This document shows positions 34,710 to 41,627 of a stretch of 50,452 nucleotides of DNA, piece after piece (the stretch's first letter is position 1; each line of letters begins with the position of its first letter). Position numbers and translations under genes: made by a program. Under the pieces are notes generated by a model. That model was not told the origin of the DNA. It did not search any database and worked only from the letters and a program-made list of their open reading frames with translations. Source of the DNA: a virus; IMG/VR virus record IMGVR_UViG_3300035204_000867, positions 1 to 50,452 of that record; one strand, 5' to 3'.

Positions 34710-34715
34710 TATAAT
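34710..34715 (+). promoter_or_regulatory. Possible -10 element before endolysin gene
   Basis: AAACTATATAATATTGG contains a perfect TATAAT in the 26-bp gap between the reductase and endolysin genes. No -35 is found at 16-18 bp. The sequence also resembles the late motif (ACTATATAA against ACTATTTAT), which would fit a late lysis gene. Weak. Confidence 0.3.
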
Positions 34716-34731
34716 ATTGGAGATATAAGTT

Positions 34732-35673
34732 ATGGTTTTACGAGAAGGCACAAAGGGCGAGTTAGTCAAGAAACTGCAAGAGGCTCTGGCAGACTTAGGG
34801 TATCAACCCGGTCCCATCGATGGACACTTTGGAGGGATGACTGAAGACGCTATAGAAGCATTTCAGCGCAAGTCTAAACTCTATGCAGACGGTGTGGTCG
34901 GTCCTTCAACTGCTGCCGCACTCAACAAGGCTCTGGGCGATCCTGCTTTACATTTGGATCTAGAACCTCCAGAGGAAGAAATAAAAGATTCGGATACAAA
35001 ATTAAAGTGGACTAAGTGTCCTGCTGATAAGTTCGAAAGTAGAGGCGGCTTTACCAGAGTCACATTGCGCTCTGATACTGCCGAGGCATATAAGGCGCTC
35101 TATGAGGAAGTGCATCACTTAGGTGGCATCATTACATCAGCAGGCGGCAGGCGTGGTCTGGGCAGCAAAGCCAGCCCTGCGCGAAGTAAAAAATCTATGC
35201 ATTATGTTGGTCGCGCATTTGATATGGCACTCCCAACAGGAATGCAAAATCCTGATACTGATCCTTACCTTGTGGAAAATGCTGGCAATCGCAGATGGAC
35301 AATTTGGTGTAAAACTGACGACCCTAGAATTGCAGAAAAAACAATTGAAGCCTCTTATGTGCAAACAAAAAGAAATTCAAGAGGTAAAAAGTACACTGTT
35401 ATTAAAACTAAGATGATTACCGCAAAAGTTTTTAATTTTACCGAGCTAGCATCCAAACATGGTTTTAAATCCATCCGTGGTCGCAGAAGTTTTTTTAAAG
35501 GCGGCGCATATGGCGGTGCAGAATGGTGGCATTTCCAGTGGGAAGAAAACTTAGAACCTAACAAGACCACGTTTGGAGAAGAGCTTTTAAAAGTTTATCC
35601 AATTGAAAAAGCAAAAAGATTTGTTTATTGGAATGAAGCGAAGAGTTGCAAGTGGAAGGTTAATTGGTTTTAG
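34732..35673 (+). CDS. Endolysin: peptidoglycan-binding domain plus M15 peptidase
   Basis: A 313-aa cell-wall hydrolase. Residues ~1-68 are a PG_binding_1 repeat (KKLQEALADLGYQPGPIDGH ... TEDAIEAFQRK ... ADGVVGPSTAAAL). The C-terminal part is an M15-type zinc D-Ala-D-Ala/L-Ala-D-Glu peptidase: H157 and D164 (SMHYVGRAFDMA) and E264-x-x-H267 (AEWWHFQW). A ~60-residue insert separates the two halves of the active site. No signal peptide is seen, so a holin is needed; none is obvious next to it. GGAG precedes the ATG. It is followed by structural rather than lysis genes. Confidence 0.88.
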   Translation: MVLREGTKGELVKKLQEALADLGYQPGPIDGHFGGMTEDAIEAFQRKSKLYADGVVGPSTAAALNKALGDPALHLDLEPPEEEIKDSDTKLKWTKCPADKFESRGGFTRVTLRSDTAEAYKALYEEVHHLGGIITSAGGRRGLGSKASPARSKKSMHYVGRAFDMALPTGMQNPDTDPYLVENAGNRRWTIWCKTDDPRIAEKTIEASYVQTKRNSRGKKYTVIKTKMITAKVFNFTELASKHGFKSIRGRRSFFKGGAYGGAEWWHFQWEENLEPNKTTFGEELLKVYPIEKAKRFVYWNEAKSCKWKVNWF

Positions 35674-35696
35674 GGGGTTATTTATGGTTTCTTCTA

Positions 35697-35706
35697 ACTA
35701 TTTATA
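35697..35706 (+). promoter_or_regulatory. Candidate late motif ACTATTTATA (before 35738 structural gene)
   Basis: AACTATTTATAGG, 41 bp before the ATG and 23 bp after the endolysin stop. It is one of the fullest copies of the recurrent motif. A partial copy, TTATTTATGG, lies about 20 bp upstream. Confidence 0.5.
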
Positions 35707-35737
35707 GGTGTGAAGATGCACTTCTGAGGAGAATAAT

Positions 35738-36115
35738 ATGGCATATCAACCAAAACCCGGCGTTGGCTCGGTGGGTCAATATCAAATGTCCGGTCAACCT
35801 TATGCAACGGCGAGTCTGGAGATCGACGGCGAGACTCCAACTGAACTTGTTTTTCCAAGAGTTACGAAATTTGTGACCGTGGTCAATTCTCATCAAGGAT
35901 CGAATGCGCCACTATTATTAGGATTTTCATCGTTAGGTATTACCAATACTAATAATTATATCCAATTGGATAATGGCGAAAGCTATACCGGGGAGTGGCG
36001 CGTGCGAAGCGTTTTCCTTTGTGGCACTGGCGACCCGACAACAGGTTCAGTGTATGCGGGTTTAACGGGCATTGAGGCACCCTTGAATTATACTGGCTCG
36101 ACGGGTATTGGCTAA
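35738..36115 (+). CDS. Virion structural protein, probably surface or fibre-base
   Basis: A 125-aa beta-rich protein: GVGSVGQYQMSGQPYATASL, then VFPRVTKFVTVVNSHQGS and VRSVFLCGTGDPTT. Small proteins with this 'S-G-x-P-Y-A-T' start and a strand-rich body occur in marine T4-like phages as virion components. There are no charged active-site clusters. GAGGAG precedes the ATG and the late motif lies upstream, so it is made late although it sits among non-structural genes. The stop overlaps the ATG of the next gene (TAATG), suggesting that the two products assemble together. Confidence 0.6.
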   Translation: MAYQPKPGVGSVGQYQMSGQPYATASLEIDGETPTELVFPRVTKFVTVVNSHQGSNAPLLLGFSSLGITNTNNYIQLDNGESYTGEWRVRSVFLCGTGDPTTGSVYAGLTGIEAPLNYTGSTGIG

Positions 36116-37023
36116 TGTTAAGAAGCGGTTTTGGAACCGACAAGGTTAAAGGTTCCACTGGTGTTTTATCTAAAAGAACCATTGTCGATCGGTATCCTAG
36201 TGTTAGGAGCGCCTTTAACTCCTTTCCAGAAGTTGTCCTTGCTTCAACAACTTATACAGCCAACTTCGCTACCCTTACTGGCATAGAAGCGCCCACTTGG
36301 AACAACTTGTTTAGTGACACCCAATATTTTAGACAAACAAATGCATCTAATTATCCAGCACTAAAAACGGATTCTCCCATAAAGGGCAATGGACCATTGG
36401 AATTTGTTGGTGCCGACTCGTTTGAAACAATTTCGACGCTCCCAGTAACTAGCGGACGAACTATGATTGCGCTTTTTGAGTATAAATGCACTAGCGCTAC
36501 AGACAATTTTATATTGGCTGAGTTTGACCTTCCCCTAGCCACTTCATCCCGTGTTGGCGGGATTGTCTTTTATACTGACAGTACCAACAACGGCTCAACC
36601 ATGAGAAACTGGAAGAGTTGGTTTAAAAAAATTTCCGGCACCAACTACAGCAAAGCCGCTTCGTTCGGACCAACATTTCCAAGAAGTGTTAACTATGGCG
36701 ATAATGTAGAAATTGTTGTAGTCACAGAATTCTGCGATGACAGCGGCGGCGCAGGCAGCGAAGAGCTAAATTATGAAATAAGAAATGAAGATTTAACGTC
36801 AACATCACTAACTATTGAACGCACCGCAGTCGGTGGCGGCACGCCCTCAGAGGCAAATTGGACTGCTACTTATGGTTCTGGATTTCCAGCCATATATTTA
36901 AGACTGGCGTCCACAGCTTCGGAAGACCAATCTTATTATGCAGTTTTAGTATATGATACCGTTTTGGAGGACGCCGCCGTGCAAAAAATTATTAAAATCC
37001 TCAAAACAATGTATGGTTTATAA
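36115..37023 (+). CDS. Adhesin-like protein, possible LamG/concanavalin-type lectin domain
   Basis: A 302-aa protein. After ~90 residues of low-complexity lead (YFRQTNASNYPALKTD) comes a beta-sandwich-like domain: RTMIALFEYKCTSATDNFIL, RVGGIVFYTD, NYGDNVEIVVVTEF, and the closing AVLVYDTVLEDAAVQKIIKI LKTMYGL-type helix typical of LamG/ConA-like lectin domains. Such domains bind sugars on the host surface. It is translationally coupled to the upstream structural gene. The receptor-binding role is inferred. Confidence 0.55.
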   Translation: MLRSGFGTDKVKGSTGVLSKRTIVDRYPSVRSAFNSFPEVVLASTTYTANFATLTGIEAPTWNNLFSDTQYFRQTNASNYPALKTDSPIKGNGPLEFVGADSFETISTLPVTSGRTMIALFEYKCTSATDNFILAEFDLPLATSSRVGGIVFYTDSTNNGSTMRNWKSWFKKISGTNYSKAASFGPTFPRSVNYGDNVEIVVVTEFCDDSGGAGSEELNYEIRNEDLTSTSLTIERTAVGGGTPSEANWTATYGSGFPAIYLRLASTASEDQSYYAVLVYDTVLEDAAVQKIIKILKTMYGL

Positions 37024-37024
37024 T

Positions 37025-37240
37025 ATGAAAGCAACTTTTTTTATAAAGAACAACAAAGACGACACTGCCTCAATAAAAATAAAAAAAGGCAGTTCAACCC
37101 ATTATTTAGGGAATTTTTGGGGTGAACATCAGATAGCCAACGTTTTACATCAAAAAATAATAGAACTAAGTAAAGAGAGTTGGACATCGTGGGTTGCGAA
37201 TCTTGGCTATACAATAGTGAAGGAAAACATTTTTAATTAA
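37025..37240 (+). CDS. Hypothetical small protein
   Basis: A 71-aa protein (MKATFFIKNNKDDTASIKIK...), starting one base after the adhesin stop. A longer frame from 36953 lies within the adhesin gene and is rejected. It has a beta start and a helical half (QIANVLHQKIIELSKESW). No clear ribosome binding site; translation may be coupled to the upstream gene. Unknown function. Confidence 0.5.
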   Translation: MKATFFIKNNKDDTASIKIKKGSSTHYLGNFWGEHQIANVLHQKIIELSKESWTSWVANLGYTIVKENIFN

Positions 37241-37252
37241 GAAACTCAGCGC

Positions 37253-37265
37253 TTATTCATAATAA
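37253..37265 (+). repeat. Small inverted repeat TTATT-CAT-AATAA, possible operator
   Basis: A perfect 5-bp inverted repeat with a 3-bp spacer just upstream of the -35 of the promoter at 37270. The position would suit a repressor or activator site. Short AT-rich palindromes also arise by chance. Confidence 0.25.
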
Positions 37266-37269
37266 ATCC

Positions 37270-37298
37270 TTGACTTTTTCCTTTATATAACCTATACT
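37270..37298 (+). promoter_or_regulatory. Sigma70-type promoter for the accessory/nucleotide block
   Basis: TTGACT at 37270-37275, 17-bp spacer, TATACT at 37293-37298, then TAGGAGG and ATG 37318. It heads the run of small genes, glutaredoxin, co-chaperonin and ThyX, so is probably an early or middle promoter. Confidence 0.75.
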
Positions 37299-37317
37299 AT
37301 GTATAGGAGGTTTAAGA

Positions 37318-37716
37318 ATGAAGAAGGTCGAGATTATTCCGTACACACCGCCTGATTATTGGAGTATTGATAAATCGTTTGACGGAGTTTACAGTGTTTG
37401 CAGGTTCCATCAGAAGGGTGAGTTTGTTACAAAGTTTCCGATTATTATGAAGGCGAAGGTAAACGTTCCATTAAAAAATCAACTGGGCGATGAAGAATAC
37501 ATTTCTTACATCATGGACATTCTAAATGAGCCACCCGATCCCCCTAAATATAAAGGTCGCGGACGACGACCAAAAGCTCCACGCCCCATCTGGGGAAAGC
37601 TGGAGATGATCCGGTACAGATTTCGAAAGGAAAAAAAGCTTGACATTGTCGAGCTAACCATGTATACTAATAAAAAGAAACACAAGAGGCTACTCAACTT
37701 TGGCACGATTACATAA
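37318..37716 (+). CDS. Hypothetical basic protein
   Basis: A 132-aa protein, first in the operon behind the 37270 promoter, with a strong AGGAGG site. It has a beta-rich N-terminal half (WSIDKSFDGVYSVCRFHQKG), an acidic middle (QLGDEEYISYIMDIL), a Pro/Lys/Arg-rich linker (KYKGRGRRPKAPRPI) and a basic end. The AT-hook-like GRGRRPK segment could contact DNA. Early-gene position and basicity suggest host takeover or DNA binding, unproven. Confidence 0.55.
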   Translation: MKKVEIIPYTPPDYWSIDKSFDGVYSVCRFHQKGEFVTKFPIIMKAKVNVPLKNQLGDEEYISYIMDILNEPPDPPKYKGRGRRPKAPRPIWGKLEMIRYRFRKEKKLDIVELTMYTNKKKHKRLLNFGTIT

Positions 37717-37717
37717 A

Positions 37718-37963
37718 ATGAAATATAAAATTTATGCAACGCAGCAGTGTCCCTTTTGCTCGATGGCAAAAAGTATGCTGGAGCGCAAGGGATACGAATA
37801 TGAATACATAACTTTGGAGGCTGACTCGGAGATTATAACAGAATTAAAAAACAGGACAAGACAACAGACAGTTCCGCTTATTTTTGAAGTGGATGAAGAA
37901 AACAATTTTGAAAAGTTTATCGGGGGTTTCGATGAGCTTAAAAAACACATTTGCAAAATATAA
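37718..37963 (+). CDS. Glutaredoxin
   Basis: An 81-aa redox protein with the CPFC active site at C11-C14, the TVPLIF cis-proline motif, and a GGFDEL glutathione-binding turn, in the standard glutaredoxin order and length. It starts one base after the upstream stop; the frame extended to 37700 is rejected. It could recycle the C-terminal cysteines of the class II reductase, although RTPR-type enzymes usually use thioredoxin. It is similar in role to T4 NrdC. Confidence 0.88.
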   Translation: MKYKIYATQQCPFCSMAKSMLERKGYEYEYITLEADSEIITELKNRTRQQTVPLIFEVDEENNFEKFIGGFDELKKHICKI

Positions 37964-37972
37964 GGAGCAAAA

Positions 37973-38242
37973 ATGAGCGACAACAACAAAGCACAACACA
38001 TCGCTGAGTATATTCAGTCCATCGCCGCAATCGAAGAGTGTATGGAACCTTATCGCGACCAGCGAAAAGACCTTCGCCGCAATTATATCGAGAATAAATG
38101 GCTCGACAAGGATGAGATTTCCTTGGCAATGAAAGCATTTCGTATGCTTCAGCATGATGTCGATTTCGACAATCTTTCAGAGATTTATGAAAATCTTTCT
38201 TACACCTTGAAGGGCGGCGACCCTCACGAGTTGGGGGAATAA
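37973..38242 (+). CDS. Hypothetical helical protein (GapR/DUF2312-like?)
   Basis: An 89-aa protein. The first ~55 residues (IAEYIQSIAAIEECMEPYRD ... RKDLRRNYIENKWLDKDEIS) recall the coiled-coil start of DUF2312/GapR proteins, which bind overtwisted AT-rich DNA, but the match is loose and the C-terminal half differs. AGGAG precedes the ATG. The stop overlaps the co-chaperonin start by one base (TAATG). Function uncertain. Confidence 0.5.
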   Translation: MSDNNKAQHIAEYIQSIAAIEECMEPYRDQRKDLRRNYIENKWLDKDEISLAMKAFRMLQHDVDFDNLSEIYENLSYTLKGGDPHELGE

Positions 38243-38532
38243 TGTTTGTTCCACTGAACAGGCACATTCTCGTCAAACGGGAAGAGAACGAGGAGCCGGT
38301 CGCTGACCGCTCCTTTGTTCTTCCTGACGATTATGAGAAGCCCAAAGATCCTTATGAGGTGGTCGAGGTGCTAGCTGCTGCTACTGACTGTAAGTTATTT
38401 GTCGGGGTAGGTGACAAGATTGTAGTTGAGCGGTCGATGGTTAATCTATTGGCGGTCAATGGTGAAGAATATAATCTCGTCCTAGAGAATTATGTTTACG
38501 GAGCGATGAAAAAACGTGCAGCAAAAAATTAA
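38242..38532 (+). CDS. GroES-like co-chaperonin (T4 gp31/Cpn10 type)
   Basis: A 96-aa protein, the size of GroES (97 aa). It begins FVPLNRHILVKREENEEPV, where GroES has 'RPLHDRVIVKR'; then a mobile-loop-like SFVLPDDYEK, YEVVEVLAAA and VGVGDKIVVE, where GroES has 'GEVLAVG' and 'VKVGDIVIF', and a closing strand LVLENYVYGAM. T4 uses gp31 in the same way to fold its capsid protein with host GroEL. The mobile-loop IVL-type tripeptide appears as FVL. The gene overlaps thyX by 17 bp. Confidence 0.7.
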   Translation: MFVPLNRHILVKREENEEPVADRSFVLPDDYEKPKDPYEVVEVLAAATDCKLFVGVGDKIVVERSMVNLLAVNGEEYNLVLENYVYGAMKKRAAKN

Positions 38533-39226
38533 AAAACGCCTTTATAATGACAATATTGGCTTTGTAGAATTGGTTGACGCGGTGGGGGATGACCTCACCG
38601 TTGTCAATTCTGCCCGTGTATCCTTTGGTAAACATAAGGGAGTGTTGGAGAAGAAAGATAAAAAACTTATTAAATATCTTATCAAGCACAAACACACTTC
38701 AACACTGGAACATTGTTTTGTTACTTTCCGAGTGAAGGTTCCTCTCTTTGTTCGCTCTCAGCACCACAGGCATCGCACTTGGTCTTACAACGAGATTAGT
38801 CGCCGTTACACAGACTTTGACATTCAGTTCTACGAGCCAGAAGCATTTAGAACACAGCACAAGTCTAACCGACAAGCAAGCAACCCCGAAGATCTAATCA
38901 ATCCAACGGTCGCTTGCCCACCGTTTACAGTGTGGAAAAGAGACGCAGCGACGGCGATTAGGTTGTATAATAAATCCGCACTGCAAATGTTCAACAATCT
39001 CATCGAAGCAGGCATATGCCGTGAACAAGCCCGTGGTGTTCTGCCACAGAACATGTACACAGAATACTATGCTTCAGCAAACCTCAATAACATTCTCAAG
39101 TTCATTGACCTTCGCACACACGAAGGCGCACAGTGGGAAATCCAAGAGATGGCAAAAGCTATGTTGGACATAATTACTAAGTTATATCCAGTGACTGTGG
39201 GAGCGTATAGGGAAATAAAAAAATGA
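38516..39226 (+). CDS. thyX: Flavin-dependent thymidylate synthase
   Basis: A 236-aa enzyme converting dUMP to dTMP with FAD and methylenetetrahydrofolate. The ThyX motif RHR-x-x-S is at 85-90 (HHRHRTWSYNEISRRY). The substrate region NLNNILKFIDLRTHEGAQWE also matches the family. Start is GTG 38516 with GGAG ~12 bases upstream, overlapping the co-chaperonin gene by 17 bp. It cooperates with the ribonucleotide reductase in dTTP supply. Its use instead of ThyA differs from T4. Confidence 0.93.
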   Translation: MQQKIKKRLYNDNIGFVELVDAVGDDLTVVNSARVSFGKHKGVLEKKDKKLIKYLIKHKHTSTLEHCFVTFRVKVPLFVRSQHHRHRTWSYNEISRRYTDFDIQFYEPEAFRTQHKSNRQASNPEDLINPTVACPPFTVWKRDAATAIRLYNKSALQMFNNLIEAGICREQARGVLPQNMYTEYYASANLNNILKFIDLRTHEGAQWEIQEMAKAMLDIITKLYPVTVGAYREIKK

Positions 39227-39687
39227 GTAACACCTTGACAGCATTAGCGTTATGCGCCGCAATGACGAGCGCACAAATGCCACGGGCAAAATATGCTTGT
39301 AAACACACAGCCCAGATTGTTAAGGAAAGTGAAAAACATAAGTTTGATCCTATTGTATTTGCGGCACTCATTCATGTAGAAAGCAACTGGCGACATCATG
39401 TGGTGAGTTCTGCTAATGCCTGCGGCTTGACACAGGTTATTCCCAAGTGGAGCAAAGGTTACACCTGTAAGCAACTAAAAGTTCCAAAGACTTCAATCAA
39501 AGTTGGTTCAAGAATTTTTGGATATTGGCTAAATAAATACGCAAAGGGAGATTACCTGACCGCTCTGTGTGGATATAACGCAGGCTTTCGGTGTAAAGGG
39601 AAACACCCCAATAAGTGGGGAATGAGATATGCCAAAAAGGTTATGAAGATGGCGACTCTGATTATGTATCACAGCGAGGATAAATGA
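39223..39687 (+). CDS. Secreted lytic transglycosylase (SLT domain)
   Basis: A 154-aa protein. The N-terminus (MSNTLTALALCAAMTSAQ) looks like a short signal peptide. The SLT fold follows: catalytic E53 in HVESNW, GLTQVIP at 68-74, and CGYNAG near 116-121. Six cysteines (positions 26, 67, 82, 116, 124 plus 11 in the signal) suggest disulfides in the periplasm. It starts in the ATGA overlap with thyX, so is probably expressed with nucleotide-metabolism genes rather than at lysis. It may remodel peptidoglycan early or act as a second lysin. Confidence 0.85.
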   Translation: MSNTLTALALCAAMTSAQMPRAKYACKHTAQIVKESEKHKFDPIVFAALIHVESNWRHHVVSSANACGLTQVIPKWSKGYTCKQLKVPKTSIKVGSRIFGYWLNKYAKGDYLTALCGYNAGFRCKGKHPNKWGMRYAKKVMKMATLIMYHSEDK

Positions 39688-40514
39688 AACGACTGAAGCG
39701 ACATGTTTTTACTCACACACCAAATATTGTGATTGGTGGAGATGTTGCTTCTTTTTTGTATGCTTTTAAGAACGATTGTTATGTGGCTTTTACCAAATCG
39801 GAAAAGCCTTTTTTCTTTGAGAAGTTTGATACACGAGATTCAAAAGCCGAAGTCTGGACGTTCTTATACTTCCAGATGATGTATCGGGGAAAAATACTTG
39901 GTGTCGAACCTAATCAAACTATCCGAGTAGAAGAAGATATATTAAAAATAGTTACCGAGGGAAATTCGCTCTTGAATTATAAGTTTTCTACTCTCACGGT
40001 CATCAATCCCCATATGCTCACGGGCATCACACCGGCAGAAACACACAACAGAAAACATTATGTGGTAGATAAACTAAAACTATCAGCCAGAGAACACGGG
40101 CAAAAATATCATAAGGTTGGCGATGACTTTGTTAAGGAATTACACTTTGATAATATTGGAAGACAAAAATTTATTTATGTGGTCTCAGAAATAGCTGAAC
40201 AAAATTTAAATGATTTTGATTATGCTGGCGTCCCGCTGCGTTATAAATTGTTTCCGATTCTTAGAGATCTGGGCATACAAGGTTCGCGCAATGGTAAAAA
40301 CAAATCGTTGTCAATGAAGATAACAGCACTGGAACGGTATCAGCGACCGATGCAGAATCATAAATACGAAGACGAAGAAAATATAAAGTTTGTGGAGATA
40401 AACGAGGATGATATATGGACAACCCAAGCAAGTTCTCTCATAAAAAAATGGTCGGAATCATTCCGCTGGATGGATTCCAAGACAACTGGCAACTTCCGTA
40501 TGCACCTTACTTAG
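39684..40514 (+). CDS. Hypothetical protein with Rossmann-like N-terminus
   Basis: A 276-aa protein. The opening NIVIGGDVASFLYAFKNDCY resembles the first strand, Gly turn and helix of a dinucleotide-binding fold. The rest is mixed alpha/beta and basic, without motifs I recognise. It starts in an ATGA overlap with the transglycosylase gene and overlaps the next gene by 100 bp, which is unusual here. It is probably a partner of the downstream protein. Function unknown. Confidence 0.5.
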   Translation: MKRLKRHVFTHTPNIVIGGDVASFLYAFKNDCYVAFTKSEKPFFFEKFDTRDSKAEVWTFLYFQMMYRGKILGVEPNQTIRVEEDILKIVTEGNSLLNYKFSTLTVINPHMLTGITPAETHNRKHYVVDKLKLSAREHGQKYHKVGDDFVKELHFDNIGRQKFIYVVSEIAEQNLNDFDYAGVPLRYKLFPILRDLGIQGSRNGKNKSLSMKITALERYQRPMQNHKYEDEENIKFVEINEDDIWTTQASSLIKKWSESFRWMDSKTTGNFRMHLT

Positions 40515-41332
40515 CACCAATTGCTGATGGCATCACCCTCGTTGAGAATGCCGTGCTTCATTGTGCGTTTGTAGGATGTAAGCAGATATTTATTGTATGT
40601 GAGGAACGAAGTGTTAGAATGTTGCGTCAACATATTGGTGAGTGGGTGGAAGACCCTGCTTGGTGGTGGCGCAAAACTCTCACCCCAGACGGTTACAGAC
40701 TTCAGATACCTATATTTTATATCAGGATAACGGAGAAAGACAAGCGACAGCGCGGCTCTGCTGCGTGGGGAATCATTCACGGGGCTAAAGTAGCCAATAA
40801 AATGGCAAACAATGTGAGCAAATGGACAGTTGCTTCTCGTTTTTTTGTTACCTTTCCGTGGACAGGTGTAAGCTTTTGGGAGTTCAAACCACATCGCGGA
40901 ACAACATCAAACGTTCAGAATTTTTATTTTACACACGATGGCAAGTCGGCTTGGGATGATCAATACATTCCTTTCACTTTTAATCAAGACGATTTGCGAG
41001 CGATGAAAAAAAACTTTTTTGAGAAAACAACATTAACTTATAAAAAGATTGGAGATTATAAACCGAACGACTCTTCGTGGTTTGAAAGACTACCAAGAGA
41101 AGAACAATTTTCTGGCAGACACTTTACAATCGGGCAACTTTTAGAGCCTGTAGACAACAAAACTTACACACCTTTGGAGATTAAGAAATATTACAATGTA
41201 TATACTTGGGATGGATTACAAAAAGCAATATCAGATTTTCAGTTCAGACGCCCCAAAAGCCGATACTTGCAGTCAGGACAAGAAAGTCGAATTTTACAGA
41301 GAATTGGAGTTAATGACAATGACCAACAATGA
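40415..41332 (+). CDS. Hypothetical protein, nucleotidyltransferase-like start
   Basis: A 305-aa protein. The first ~75 residues (VGIIPLDGFQDNWQLPYAPY then APIADGITLVENAVLHCAFV and GCKQIFIVCEE) have the order of an NTP-transferase (sugar-nucleotidyl) Rossmann core: PLxG, a 'P-x-L-A-P-I' in place of the PK motif, V-E-x-A-V helix, G-C-x-x-I-x-I-V strand. The GGxGTR loop is missing, so activity is uncertain. ATG 40415 has GAGGATGATAT upstream; it lies 100 bp inside the preceding gene. ATG 40448 lacks a ribosome binding site. Confidence 0.5.
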   Translation: MDNPSKFSHKKMVGIIPLDGFQDNWQLPYAPYLAPIADGITLVENAVLHCAFVGCKQIFIVCEERSVRMLRQHIGEWVEDPAWWWRKTLTPDGYRLQIPIFYIRITEKDKRQRGSAAWGIIHGAKVANKMANNVSKWTVASRFFVTFPWTGVSFWEFKPHRGTTSNVQNFYFTHDGKSAWDDQYIPFTFNQDDLRAMKKNFFEKTTLTYKKIGDYKPNDSSWFERLPREEQFSGRHFTIGQLLEPVDNKTYTPLEIKKYYNVYTWDGLQKAISDFQFRRPKSRYLQSGQESRILQRIGVNDNDQQ

Positions 41333-41618
41333 GCAGGAATATGATGAAATACCTTGGAGAGTAAAAGAGGACGTTGGCTTTCCTTCACATTACTTTGAAC
41401 TTTCTTTTGAACAGCGAAATTTTATTGATTATTTGCTTGACAAAGTTGTCGAAATGGGTCATAATATAGAGAGTTTGGAAGCAGAAATAGAGTCTGATCA
41501 ATCAGCAATGGGCAGTCTGGAAGACTTGAACGTTGAAATGGTGGAACAAATTCACGCATTACAACAAGAAGTGAAAGAACTAAAGAATCAACTTAAAGAT
41601 AAACTGCTTGACGATTAG
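41319..41618 (+). CDS. Hypothetical acidic coiled-coil protein
   Basis: A 99-aa protein. The frame is open from 41196, but ATG 41319 has GGAG 9 bases upstream and gives a normal 14-bp overlap with the preceding gene; ATG 41313 is an alternative. The sequence (MTNNEQEYDEIPWRVKEDVG...) has a short N-terminal globular part and a coiled coil from ~residue 40 (VVEMGHNIESLEAEIESDQS ... EQIHALQQEVKELKNQL). It ends 9 bp before the DnaE start, so it could be a polymerase partner. Unknown. Confidence 0.55.
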   Translation: MTNNEQEYDEIPWRVKEDVGFPSHYFELSFEQRNFIDYLLDKVVEMGHNIESLEAEIESDQSAMGSLEDLNVEMVEQIHALQQEVKELKNQLKDKLLDD

Positions 41619-41627
41619 GAGGGTAAA

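Noticed and set aside
39236-39241. TTGACA as a promoter -35
   Set aside because: No -10-like hexamer occurs at 16-18 bp; it lies in the signal-peptide codons of the transglycosylase.
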